From Chitinophagaceae bacterium (GTDB lineage: Bacteria; Bacteroidota; Bacteroidia; Chitinophagales; Chitinophagaceae), in assembly GCA_947446645.1 (NCBI GenBank), contig CANFHA010000012.1:62001-126000 (forward strand): a stretch of 64,000 nucleotides of DNA, given 5' to 3'. Under the pieces are notes generated by a model, which was given only the letters and a program-made list of their open reading frames with translations, searched no databases and was not told where the DNA came from. This document shows positions 42,709 through 51,349 of the stretch, piece by piece. Made by a program: the position numbers and the translations under genes. Numbering within the stretch: position 1 is the first letter of the stretch; each line of letters begins with the position of its first letter.

Positions 42709-44892
42709 TTGAGCACACGCACGATCATAGAACATACAGCGCCATTCCGTAGCAGCCTTCTTAGGGCTAATAAAGGGCTGTTGATACTTTTTTTCAGTTT
42801 GTTTGTTGGCGTCGGGCTGCGCGCGCAGATGCAAGAGGATCCTGCAACATGGACCATTGAAGTAAAGAAGCAGAAGGGCAATGACTATCAGATCGTTTTT
42901 CATGCGAAGCTCAAAAAAACATGGCATATCTTTTCGCTGACACCAGGCGGAGATGGCATGCAGATTCCACCGAAATTTACATTTGCGCCTAACGGGGATG
43001 TGAAATTAAAAGGGCCGATAACGGAGGAAGGCAAAAAGATCACCGAAACGGCAGACGGGGTTGACGGTGCTTTTTTTTACTATGAGGACCATGTTGATTA
43101 TTACCAGAATGCCACAATAAAACGCAATACAAAAATTAAAGGAAAGCACACCTACCAGGTCTGCGACCACAATATCTGCTTGCGCGAAAAGGAAGTCAGT
43201 TTTTCACTGGATGTTACAGATGCCGGCGGTACCATGGACACAAGTGCATCTGCAAAGCAACTGGTAGCAGCCGCAGATGCTCAGGCGGCTGATGATGCCA
43301 CAAACCATGACGGCACAGTAAATGCCGATACCGCGAAAGCAAAAGCAGAGGCGCTGGCGCTGCAAGAGAAAAAGACAGCGGACGAAAACAAAAAATCTTC
43401 TGGCAATAAGTCTTTGCTGTGGCTTTTTTTAGCTGCACTTGGCGGCGGTATTGCAGCAGTACTTACGCCCTGTGTTTACTCCATGATTCCTATCACCGTT
43501 AGTTTCTTTACCAAGCGGAGCAAAACACGGAAAGAAGGCCTGCGCAACGCGCTCTATTATTCTCTTTCCATTATCATTATTTTCACCTTACTAGGTGTGT
43601 TGATCTCCGCTATTTTTGGAGCAAACGCACTCAATTCACTTTCTACTAACTGGATCGCCAATCTTTTCTTCTTTGTTATCTTCATTGTATTTGGCATCTC
43701 ATTCCTCGGCGCGTTCGAAATTACACTCCCGTCTTCATGGACCAGTGCAACCGATTCCAAGGCTGGAGTAGGGAGTTTCGGCGGTATATTTTTCATGGCG
43801 CTTACGCTTGCCATCGTTTCTTTCTCTTGCACCGGGCCTATCGTAGGTCCGTTGCTTGTGCTCGCAGGCAAGGGTGGTATACTGGGCCCTACCATTGGCA
43901 TGTTTGGTTTTTCCATTGGTCTTGCACTCCCTTTTGCTTTGTTTGCGGTATTTCCTGGCATGCTCAATAAAATGGCATCATCCGGCGGCTGGCTCAACCA
44001 GGTAAAGGTGGTACTTGGCTTTGTAGAATTAATGCTGGCACTTAAGTTCTTCTCCAATGCAGACCTCGCCCAGGGCTGGCGCCTGCTTGACCGTGAGATT
44101 TTTATTGCCATCTGGATCGTATTATCTGTTCTGCTTGGGCTTTACCTTTTGGGCCGGCTCAAATTGTCGCACGATGATGCGCCTGCTAAGAATGTTTATG
44201 GTCAGGAATATGTTTCCTTGTTCAAGCTGTTCATTGCTATCATTTCATTCTCATTTGCAGTGTACCTGCTGCCGGGCATGTGGGGCGCGCCGCTCAATGG
44301 TGTCAGCGCATTTGTGCCGCCTATGGGCACATTCGATGCATTTGGCGGAAGCGCTGCTGTAGCTTCAGGCAGCGAATCCAAGGACGAAAACAGGCCCATA
44401 AAATACGCTGCTGAACTGAAGAGCTACGAGCCGCAGGTGGTCCGCAGCCTTGGCTTGGTCACTTACTTCGATTATGATGAGGCCCTGGCTGTATCAAAGA
44501 AACTGAAGAAGCCAATAATGCTCGACTTTACGGGCATTAACTGTGTTAATTGCCGAAAGATGGAATCTCAGGTCTGGTCCAGGCCTGAAGTGGCTAAAAG
44601 GCTTAAGGAAGACTTTATTGTAGTATCTCTTTACTGCGATATTAACCGCATAGTATTACCCAAAGAGCAGCAGTATTTTTCCAAAGACCTGAATGCACAG
44701 GTAACAACGCTTGGCGATAAAAACACCGACCTCGAAGCCTCAAAGTTTGCAGCGGCAGGTGAACCTATCTACTTCTTTGTTGACGAGAATGGAAATAAAC
44801 TCATAGCTGAGTCTTACGGCTACAACCCCGATGTGCAAAAATTTATCGATCACCTTGATAAGGTTAAGGAAAATTATAAGAAGGCGCATTGA
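42709..44892 (+). CDS. dsbD: Thiol:disulfide interchange protein DsbD
   Basis: 727 residues. Signal peptide, DsbD-alpha domain (about 43-170, cysteines in VCDHNICL), an Ala/Lys-rich linker, an eight-helix transmembrane domain (from about 237) with its two redox cysteines (LTPCVYSMIP; SFSCTGPIVGPLL), and a C-terminal thioredoxin domain with CVNC (Cys612, Cys615). It carries electrons from cytosolic thioredoxin to the periplasm. The start is probably TTG at 42709: the preceding codon is an in-frame TAG and no ATG occurs until after the signal sequence. Followed by two thioredoxin-like paralogues. Confidence 0.94.
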   Translation: MSTRTIIEHTAPFRSSLLRANKGLLILFFSLFVGVGLRAQMQEDPATWTIEVKKQKGNDYQIVFHAKLKKTWHIFSLTPGGDGMQIPPKFTFAPNGDVKLKGPITEEGKKITETADGVDGAFFYYEDHVDYYQNATIKRNTKIKGKHTYQVCDHNICLREKEVSFSLDVTDAGGTMDTSASAKQLVAAADAQAADDATNHDGTVNADTAKAKAEALALQEKKTADENKKSSGNKSLLWLFLAALGGGIAAVLTPCVYSMIPITVSFFTKRSKTRKEGLRNALYYSLSIIIIFTLLGVLISAIFGANALNSLSTNWIANLFFFVIFIVFGISFLGAFEITLPSSWTSATDSKAGVGSFGGIFFMALTLAIVSFSCTGPIVGPLLVLAGKGGILGPTIGMFGFSIGLALPFALFAVFPGMLNKMASSGGWLNQVKVVLGFVELMLALKFFSNADLAQGWRLLDREIFIAIWIVLSVLLGLYLLGRLKLSHDDAPAKNVYGQEYVSLFKLFIAIISFSFAVYLLPGMWGAPLNGVSAFVPPMGTFDAFGGSAAVASGSESKDENRPIKYAAELKSYEPQVVRSLGLVTYFDYDEALAVSKKLKKPIMLDFTGINCVNCRKMESQVWSRPEVAKRLKEDFIVVSLYCDINRIVLPKEQQYFSKDLNAQVTTLGDKNTDLEASKFAAAGEPIYFFVDENGNKLIAESYGYNPDVQKFIDHLDKVKENYKKAH

Positions 44893-44908
44893 TCCTTAAA
44901 GCAGTAAT

Positions 44909-45221
44909 ATGCTAAAACATCTGCTGCGTATATGTCTTTTGATTCCGTTGTCATTATTTGGCCAGCGGCAGCATAAAGGCCGGCCGAAATTCCTGTCAAG
45001 ATCGACTCAATTAGTATTTCCGAATCGCTATGTTCGCGATATGACCCGCTATCAGTCCCCTTTCTCGAACCTGCACCTCAATATCTTTTATGACTACAAG
45101 GAAGCATTGGCCGCAAAAAAAACTTCCCGGTAAATGCATTGGCTATGATGCAGATGTACATAAATTTGTAACGATGCTCGTACGGGCAAAATCGAAATTC
45201 AAAGAACTGCATAACCACTAA
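44909..45221 (+). pseudogene. Decayed DsbD-type thioredoxin paralogue (core deleted, frameshift at an A8 run)
   Basis: The open frame (44909-45133, 74 codons) has a signal peptide and then NRYVRDM...FYDYKEALAAKK, matching the segment before the thioredoxin core in the next gene (VRYVKEM...YYDYPEAAAAAKK). It ends in frame after eight A (45115-45122). In the neighbouring frame the DNA continues KKLPGKCIGYDADVHKFV...KELHNH to a stop at 45219-45221, matching the C-terminal helix of DsbD (GYNPDVQKFIDHL). The central thioredoxin core with CxxC is absent. This reads as internal deletion plus a one-base frame shift; transcriptional slippage at the A run could restore a short core-less protein. Confidence 0.72.
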
Positions 45222-45232
45222 ATATCACACAA

Positions 45233-45883
45233 ATGTCACTACTCAGGTATCTTCCGCTTTTGTGCATGCTTAATGCATCCGTATCCTTCGCCCAGGAGCC
45301 CGCTGTGATCAAAGATTCAGCGCTGGCTCCCAAGGTTTCTGATAACGCAGTAAAAGACTCTGCGGCCTCTCCTGTTAAGGTAGCTCCTGTGAGGTATGTT
45401 AAAGAAATGAACAGCTATTTGCCGCCGGTAGCAAGCGCTATACAACTGTCGCCTTATTACGACTATCCGGAAGCCGCCGCAGCAGCGAAAAAGCTTAAGA
45501 AACCACTTATTCTTTACTTCACAGGCATCACTAATAATAATGCGCGCATGATGGAGAAAAAAGTGTGGTCGAACCCCACTGTGGCAAAAATGCTCAGAGA
45601 AGATTTTGTGATCGCATTCCTTTATTGCGACGAGAAGCAACTCGAATTACCGGTTCGCCAGCAGTATTATTCCAAGTATATTCATAAACAGATCATTCAC
45701 ATCGGCGACAAAAATCAGGACTTCCAGGGCTCAAGATATGGCACCAATGGACAGCCAATGATGTACTTTGTAAATGACGACTTCACTAAAATACTGCCCG
45801 AGCCACTTGCTCACAACGTAGATGTGCCAAGGTTCATAGAGTATTTGAATAAGGTAAAAGAAGTGTATGCAAGTACGCACTAG
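45233..45883 (+). CDS. Thioredoxin-like protein lacking the CxxC cysteines
   Basis: 216 residues with a signal peptide (1-21) and an Ala/Asp/Ser-rich linker. The rest aligns by eye with the DsbD C-terminal domain (KKPLILYFTGITNNNARMMEKKVWSNPTVAKMLREDF against KKPIMLDFTGINCVNCRKM...). Positions of the two catalytic cysteines are Asn101 and Ala104, so it cannot do thiol-disulfide exchange in the usual way. It may bind proteins as a chaperone-like partner. The frame is intact and well conserved otherwise, so it is likely functional. Confidence 0.8.
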   Translation: MSLLRYLPLLCMLNASVSFAQEPAVIKDSALAPKVSDNAVKDSAASPVKVAPVRYVKEMNSYLPPVASAIQLSPYYDYPEAAAAAKKLKKPLILYFTGITNNNARMMEKKVWSNPTVAKMLREDFVIAFLYCDEKQLELPVRQQYYSKYIHKQIIHIGDKNQDFQGSRYGTNGQPMMYFVNDDFTKILPEPLAHNVDVPRFIEYLNKVKEVYASTH

Positions 45884-45888
45884 TCAGA

Positions 45889-47448
45889 ATGACAAAAAAC
45901 ATTTCCGTTTCATTATTGCCCGCTGATGCAGCTGATGAGCAGATGGTCCGTAAGCAAATTGCTGCTGAATGCGGAGTGCCAATTGGTCGTCTCTCTGGCT
46001 ACAATATAGCAAAGCAGTCAATTGATGCCCGCTCAAGGCAGGCACGCATAATCATACAGGCTGAGGCATTTATCGATGAGCCCACAGCTCAGCCTCCGGC
46101 ATTTGACCCTCAGCTGCAAAATGTTACGACATCACCTCATGTTGTTATTATAGGTGCCGGACCGGCGGGATTGTTTGCCGCACTCAGGCTTATCACCCTC
46201 GGCTACAAGCCCATTATACTCGAGCGTGGCAAAGATGTGCGCAGCCGTCGTCGCGACCTTGCGGCAATGAACAAGGAGGGTATTGTAAATCCTGAATCAA
46301 ATTATTGTTTTGGAGAGGGTGGTGCAGGCACTTACAGCGATGGTAAGCTATACACCCGGTCTACTAAGCGCGGCAATGTGCAGCGCATACTACAGTTATT
46401 TCATCATTTCGGAGCCGAGGGTAATATACTTTACGAGGCCCATCCACACATAGGTACTAATAAGCTGCCGCAGATCATTACAGCAATGCGTGAGCAGGTA
46501 ATAGCGTGTGGCGGCGAGGTGCACTTTGAAAAAAAATTAACCGACCTCATTTTGGCCGGTGATTCTATTGTTGGCGTGAAAACGGCCACAGGTGAAACCA
46601 TCGATTGCAAGTCTGTAATACTCGCTACAGGCCACTCGGCACGCGACATCTTTACACTGCTGCATAATAAAGGGATACTGGTAGAGTGCAAGCCCTTTGC
46701 GCTTGGCGTGCGCATTGAGCACCCTCAATTGCTTGTAGACCAGGCCCAGTACCATTGCAACGTTCGTCATCCCTTCTTGCCGCCAGCAAGCTATTCACTG
46801 GTGGCGCAGGAGAATGGCAGGGGCGTGTTCTCATTTTGCATGTGCCCGGGCGGCATCATTGCTCCCGCGGCCACAGCACCGGGTGAGGTGGTAGTAAACG
46901 GCTGGTCTCCTTCAAAACGCAATAATCCCTTCGCCAATTCCGGCACAGTAGTGGCAGTAGACGAGCGCGACTTTGTCGCCCACAAATTTACTGGCCCGCT
47001 GGCTGCTATGCACTACCAGCAAATGGTGGAGCAGAAAGCATTTGAAGTAGGTGGCGGCAAACTTGTAGCGCCGGCCCAGCGCATGGCCGACTTTGTTGCC
47101 GGTAAGCACTCTTCCTCCATGCCCGATTGCTCTTATCTGCCAGGCATACATAGCGCGCAGATAAGCGACGTACTGCCTGCCGCAGTAAATGCAGCGTTGA
47201 AAAAGGCGATGATCGACTTTGGTAAAAAAATGAAGGGATACTACACCAATGAGGCTGTGCTGGTTGCCACCGAGTCCCGCACCAGCTCACCTGTGCGTAT
47301 TCCGCGCAATAAAGAAACACTCGAGCATGTGCAGATCAAAGGGCTTTATCCATGTGCCGAGGGTGCCGGTTACGCAGGCGGCATAGTATCTGCCGCTATA
47401 GACGGTGAGCGCTGTGCCGAAATGGCGGTAAGAGTATTTGCTCAGTAA
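45889..47448 (+). CDS. FAD-dependent dehydrogenase (COG2509-like)
   Basis: 519 residues. An N-terminal ferredoxin-like extension (1-80) precedes the FAD-binding Rossmann motif VVIIGAGPAGLFAAL (85-99) with ILERGKDV, and further conserved motifs SNYCFGEGGAGTYSDGKL, SVILATGHSARDIF and CMCPGGIIAPAA near the middle; C-terminal YPCAEGAGYAGGIVSAAIDG. This is the COG2509 family of uncharacterised flavoprotein dehydrogenases. Starts 5 nt after the Cys-less thioredoxin-like gene, so possibly co-transcribed; a redox partnership is only speculation. Confidence 0.88.
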   Translation: MTKNISVSLLPADAADEQMVRKQIAAECGVPIGRLSGYNIAKQSIDARSRQARIIIQAEAFIDEPTAQPPAFDPQLQNVTTSPHVVIIGAGPAGLFAALRLITLGYKPIILERGKDVRSRRRDLAAMNKEGIVNPESNYCFGEGGAGTYSDGKLYTRSTKRGNVQRILQLFHHFGAEGNILYEAHPHIGTNKLPQIITAMREQVIACGGEVHFEKKLTDLILAGDSIVGVKTATGETIDCKSVILATGHSARDIFTLLHNKGILVECKPFALGVRIEHPQLLVDQAQYHCNVRHPFLPPASYSLVAQENGRGVFSFCMCPGGIIAPAATAPGEVVVNGWSPSKRNNPFANSGTVVAVDERDFVAHKFTGPLAAMHYQQMVEQKAFEVGGGKLVAPAQRMADFVAGKHSSSMPDCSYLPGIHSAQISDVLPAAVNAALKKAMIDFGKKMKGYYTNEAVLVATESRTSSPVRIPRNKETLEHVQIKGLYPCAEGAGYAGGIVSAAIDGERCAEMAVRVFAQ

Positions 47449-47519
47449 TTCTAGACAGTAGTTCCATGTATAGCGAATTTGCTTTTTTGTTTTAATTTGC
47501 ATTAATAAAATTCTAAAGC

Positions 47520-48215
47520 ATGAAACACTTTCCCCTTCTTACCATACTTCTATTCTTATCCGGAACAGTAGCTGCACAGGTTGTCGAGTGCGATACCATG
47601 GGCGTTGCCTACGATGCTGCGCATATCCAATTCAAAAGAGCTATCCTCGTTACGCCAGACTCATCCATCATCATCCCTATGGTGAACAATACCCATACCA
47701 ATTTTGCTTACCCGCAGATAAAGCTGGAGAACACAACACCGTTGCCGCCCGGCATGAGCTTATACAACACTGGCTGGAACGTCTTTGCTTCTGCGTGGAA
47801 TGTGGGCGATAAAATGCCCGTGAACGTTGATTACTATGTGAACACCACGATACCCGACAACTACATGGTTACCTTCAAATTGTATGTAACCAATTTTGCA
47901 CCGCTTACTATCGATTCATGCGTGTTCGTAAATACGCTCACCATCAATCTGAAGCCGGTAATACCCGCTGCCGTGCAGCAGATCAATGGAGGAATTACTG
48001 GCCTTTCATTTTATCCTAACCCAGTAACTAATGCTATATATCTCACGCAGGTTGCAGCGGGCGCTGTTATTGAGATTTATTCTGTTACCGGGGCACTGGT
48101 ACAGGCTGCCGCTATAGATCAGTATAACAAGCTGGATGTGTCATCCCTTTCTACTGGCCTGTATTTCATTAAGCAGAAAGGTGCCGCGTCCATGCAGAAG
48201 CTACTAAAGCTTTAG
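47520..48215 (+). CDS. Secreted protein with T9SS type A sorting domain
   Basis: 231 residues: signal peptide (1-20), a beta-rich body with a short Cys-containing fragment and no recognised catalytic motif, and a C-terminal type IX secretion domain from about residue 160 (GLSFYPNPVTNAIYLTQV, VIEIYSVTGALVQ, LDVSSLSTGLYFIKQKG, LLKL). It should be exported across the outer membrane and attached to the surface or released. Function unknown. Confidence 0.87.
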   Translation: MKHFPLLTILLFLSGTVAAQVVECDTMGVAYDAAHIQFKRAILVTPDSSIIIPMVNNTHTNFAYPQIKLENTTPLPPGMSLYNTGWNVFASAWNVGDKMPVNVDYYVNTTIPDNYMVTFKLYVTNFAPLTIDSCVFVNTLTINLKPVIPAAVQQINGGITGLSFYPNPVTNAIYLTQVAAGAVIEIYSVTGALVQAAAIDQYNKLDVSSLSTGLYFIKQKGAASMQKLLKL

Positions 48216-48240
48216 CTCCTCTAAGGTATGAGCTGCATCC

Positions 48241-49653
48241 TTAGTGCGATAGCAGCACAATCGTCTCCGCTATACTCATCATCTTTTGCTCACCCGTCAC
48301 AAAGTTTTTTACACTCACCATGTTTTTCTGGCGCTCTTCATCGCCGGGTAGCAGCACATAGGCTATGCCACGCCTGTTTGCATACTTCATTTGCTTGTCA
48401 AACTTTGATGCATCCGGGTATATCTCTGCAGGTATGTTAGCAGTCCTTAGTTGTTGTAGTATTTGCAGCGCATAAGTTTCGTTCTCTCCACCAAAGTTTA
48501 CGAGCATGGCTTTTGTTCCCTCCGCCAGCTGTTCCGGAAAGGCTTTCAGCTCCTCCATTACGTCACATATACGGTCAATCCCGAACGATACCCCCACTCC
48601 TGAAACTCCCTTCAGCCCAAACAATCCTGTTAGGTCATCATATCGGCCACCGCCACCTATACTGCCCATCTTCACATCAGGGTGGCTGCACACAACCTCT
48701 ACTATTACACCAGTATAGTAGTTGAGCCCGCGTGCCAGGCTTATATCTATCTGTATATTGGTATCCTGCCCGGTTGTTTTAAACGATGCGGTTGGGTCTA
48801 ATTCATTATAGAAAGCAAGCGTCTTACTCAGTTCGTTTATGCCTTCCATGCCACTTGGGCTGTGTTGCATTATGTCAGAGAAGGCCACCAGCTTCTCCTC
48901 ATTGGTTCCCGTCACATTTATCACCCTTTCTATCTGCCATATACCGTCTTCACTTATGCCGCGCTCTTTAAGCTCATTGGCTACACCCACCCAGCCTATT
49001 TTGTCCAGCTTGTCCATGGCTATAGTTATGTCCATCATTTTTTCGGACATACCACATAGCTCAGATAAGGCTGCAAGCAGTTTTCGGCTATTTATTTTTA
49101 TCGTTACCGGAACATTCAATTTTTGAAATGCCTGCTGGTATATACACAGCAGTTCAGCTTCGTTTATCAGCGAGGTGCTGCCTACCACATCGGCATCACA
49201 CTGCCAGAATTCCCGGTAGCGGCCCTTTTGCGGTCTGTCTGCGCGCCATACGGGCTGCATCTGGTACCTGCGAAAGGGTAGGGCAATATCATTCTGGTGC
49301 ATGACCACGTATCGTGCAAAGGGAATGGTAAGGTCATAGCGAAGAGCCCGTTCAGTCACCACTGGCGATGAGTAAGACCTGCTAAGAATATTATTCCATT
49401 CCCCATTCAGTTTTTCCCGTTCTGCATCTTTCTTTTCATGCAGCCCGTTGTTAAGTATCTTAAAGATCAGGCGGTCGCCCTCTTCGCCATACTTTCCGGT
49501 TAGGGTCACCAGGTTTTCCATTGATGGCGTTTCCAATGGCTGAAAACCGTATAGCTCAAATATGCTGCGCAGTGTATTGAATATAAATTGGCGCCTGCGC
49601 ACTTCTGCCGGCGAAAAATCTCTTGTTCCCTGTGGTATTGATGGCTTCGACAT
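48241..49653 (-). CDS. hisS: Histidyl-tRNA synthetase
   Basis: 470 residues; class II aminoacyl-tRNA synthetase. Motif 1 region (SKPSIPQGTRDFSPAE), motif 2 (PVWRADRPQKGRYREFWQCDADVVG), HisA loop (RGLNYYTGVIVE) and motif 3 (GGGRYDDL, GVSFGIDRI) with the anticodon-binding C-terminal domain are complete. Length fits bacterial HisS of this group. It is preceded on its own strand by the phosphatase gene, with a 145-nt gap that contains degenerate TATC-type repeats. Convergent with the T9SS protein gene. Confidence 0.96.
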   Translation of the reverse strand: MSKPSIPQGTRDFSPAEVRRRQFIFNTLRSIFELYGFQPLETPSMENLVTLTGKYGEEGDRLIFKILNNGLHEKKDAEREKLNGEWNNILSRSYSSPVVTERALRYDLTIPFARYVVMHQNDIALPFRRYQMQPVWRADRPQKGRYREFWQCDADVVGSTSLINEAELLCIYQQAFQKLNVPVTIKINSRKLLAALSELCGMSEKMMDITIAMDKLDKIGWVGVANELKERGISEDGIWQIERVINVTGTNEEKLVAFSDIMQHSPSGMEGINELSKTLAFYNELDPTASFKTTGQDTNIQIDISLARGLNYYTGVIVEVVCSHPDVKMGSIGGGGRYDDLTGLFGLKGVSGVGVSFGIDRICDVMEELKAFPEQLAEGTKAMLVNFGGENETYALQILQQLRTANIPAEIYPDASKFDKQMKYANRRGIAYVLLPGDEERQKNMVSVKNFVTGEQKMMSIAETIVLLSH

Positions 49654-49709
49654 CTCTTGCTTATTATCTTTTTAATTTATGGTGTTACCAGCGCAAACTG
49701 TCCACAACG

Positions 49710-49797
49710 TATCACTTACAACCTGTCACCTATCTCCCGCTCCTATCACTCTATCACTAATCGACTAATCAACCTATCTCTTATCTCTTATCAACTT
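49710..49797. repeat. Degenerate 7-8 bp repeats upstream of hisS
   Basis: About ten imperfect units built on TATCACT / TATCTCT / AATCAAC fill the gap between the phosphatase and hisS genes. Units vary in length and sequence. Not a CRISPR array (no spacers). It resembles the shorter array at 31309-31336 in style. Confidence 0.5.
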
Positions 49798-49798
49798 A

Positions 49799-50257
49799 TT
49801 ACTTACTCTGGTTCTTTATAATGGCGTCACATCCTTTATCTATCAGGTCATACACCTTTACAAATCCATCTTCCTGCCCGTAGTAGGGGTCTGGCACCGG
49901 TTCGTTTTTTCCTTTATGCACCTCGTTCATAAATAGGTCCACCTTGGTCATATCTGCCAGCGGTCCGCCTATCAGTTTTATTTCGTCCAGCACGTCCGCC
50001 GCCATTGCATATATTTTATCGTAGCTAATGAAGTCGCTGAAGGTAAATTCCCTCGCCCGCTGGTGCGAAATATCTATTCCGTGTTCCTTGCAGATTTTCT
50101 GTGAGAGGCGGTGAGGAGCTTCTCCTACATGATAAGATTCGGTTCCTGCAGAGTCTATTGTCCAGTTTAGTCCGTGTTCTTTTACTTTATGCCTCAATAC
50201 CCCTTCCGCTATCGGCGAACGGCATATGTTTCCCAGGCACACCATCAATATGCGCAT
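49799..50257 (-). CDS. Low-molecular-weight protein-tyrosine phosphatase
   Basis: 152 residues, normal size. The phosphate loop CLGNICRSP (7-15) and the general-acid Asp123 in PVPDPYYG are present. Family members dephosphorylate phosphotyrosine proteins, often exopolysaccharide kinases; no kinase or polysaccharide gene is adjacent. Upstream gene is a 282-residue orphan, 104 nt away. Arsenate reductase activity is an unlikely alternative. Confidence 0.94.
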   Translation of the reverse strand: MRILMVCLGNICRSPIAEGVLRHKVKEHGLNWTIDSAGTESYHVGEAPHRLSQKICKEHGIDISHQRAREFTFSDFISYDKIYAMAADVLDEIKLIGGPLADMTKVDLFMNEVHKGKNEPVPDPYYGQEDGFVKVYDLIDKGCDAIIKNQSK

Positions 50258-50361
50258 GCTGCAAAACTAATATCCTTTGTTGAAATATTGTGTTATTGTT
50301 GGTTAAGACGGATCTGGCCGCCCAAAAGGGGCAGGAGCGCTAAAGCCAATGCCGTATTCAC

Positions 50362-51210
50362 CTAGGCGATCTTAAAACTGTTTTCCAGCACCGATTTTAT
50401 AGCCGCACGCTTGGCCATAGTGTCAGCGCTCACTCCCTTTACCTCGTTGTAAAAGCCAGATATGGGAGCCGCCATGTTGTCCGTAAGCAGTGCAAAATCA
50501 AGAAGCTCGTCTTCGCTGAAAGGCTTTTCCGATACCAGTGTGAACAGGCAATTGAAGAATGAAAATTCCTGGTTGTAGCCATTCACGAAAGAGAAGAACA
50601 TACCCTGCTCAGACAGGCGGGCCATATTCTTGTAAAGCATAAAGGTTTTGAATAGCCTCATCTTTTCCTTTGTGGTTGCAAGGTCAAACTCCGCTGCTAT
50701 CTTATTGAAATCACTACTCACATTGTCTATGTCCGTTTCAAGGTGGGAAATTCCATCAACCAGGAACGAGGGTGCTATTGCATCGTCATTATTGTTAGTG
50801 GTAATATTGCCCAGGTCAAACGTTCTGAATGTATTGTATTGGTGGCCCTTATGCTGGTCATTAAAATAGAGCACCAGGCCAAACATCCTGTTGTCTAATA
50901 CTTTAATCGAAAGCGGAACTATATCTTTCGTGCCTACAAGGCCAAATGATTCGTATGCAAGATCTATTATCTGGCTATCGCCCGGCAGACCCGGTACCGG
51001 GAATATCTCGTTATTGACCACAAAAACAGGGTTAATAAATTTTAGTCCATGCTCCGGATACCTGTGTTGCGCTTCTGATAGTACGGCCTTTGTGCAGGAG
51101 CTTATATACGCCAGTATATTTGGCTTATCAAAAGGCTGGGTGGCAAATATTTTATCAAACTCTTTGTAAAAAAGACCAGATGTTTTAAATGCACCGGAGA
51201 AATATTGCAT
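50362..51210 (-). CDS. Hypothetical cytosolic protein
   Basis: 282 residues; no family recognised. There is no signal peptide, transmembrane helix or known catalytic motif. The sequence has mixed alpha/beta character with an Asn/Asp-rich turn (ITTNNNDDA) near 138. The frame is open over its whole length with normal composition, so it is probably real. It is transcribed divergently from the FMN reductase gene across a 140-nt AT-rich gap. Confidence 0.6.
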   Translation of the reverse strand: MQYFSGAFKTSGLFYKEFDKIFATQPFDKPNILAYISSCTKAVLSEAQHRYPEHGLKFINPVFVVNNEIFPVPGLPGDSQIIDLAYESFGLVGTKDIVPLSIKVLDNRMFGLVLYFNDQHKGHQYNTFRTFDLGNITTNNNDDAIAPSFLVDGISHLETDIDNVSSDFNKIAAEFDLATTKEKMRLFKTFMLYKNMARLSEQGMFFSFVNGYNQEFSFFNCLFTLVSEKPFSEDELLDFALLTDNMAAPISGFYNEVKGVSADTMAKRAAIKSVLENSFKIA

Positions 51211-51349
51211 AACTAAGCTTTTTGGCTGACTACAAACGTAAGAAATTTTCTATAACACCAATATAAGTGTGAATAAATATGCCGCAGGTGTGAATAAAAA
51301 TATTTCACGGTAAAATACTGCTTACATTTTTGCTGCTACGCACCTGTGG

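Noticed and set aside
44909-45133. Intact small secreted protein
   Set aside because: The frame ends at a poly-A run, and the next frame continues with sequence matching the DsbD thioredoxin tail, so a pseudogene is a better reading.
49710-49797. Possible CRISPR array
   Set aside because: Repeat units are 7-8 bp, degenerate and without unique spacers, and no cas gene is near.
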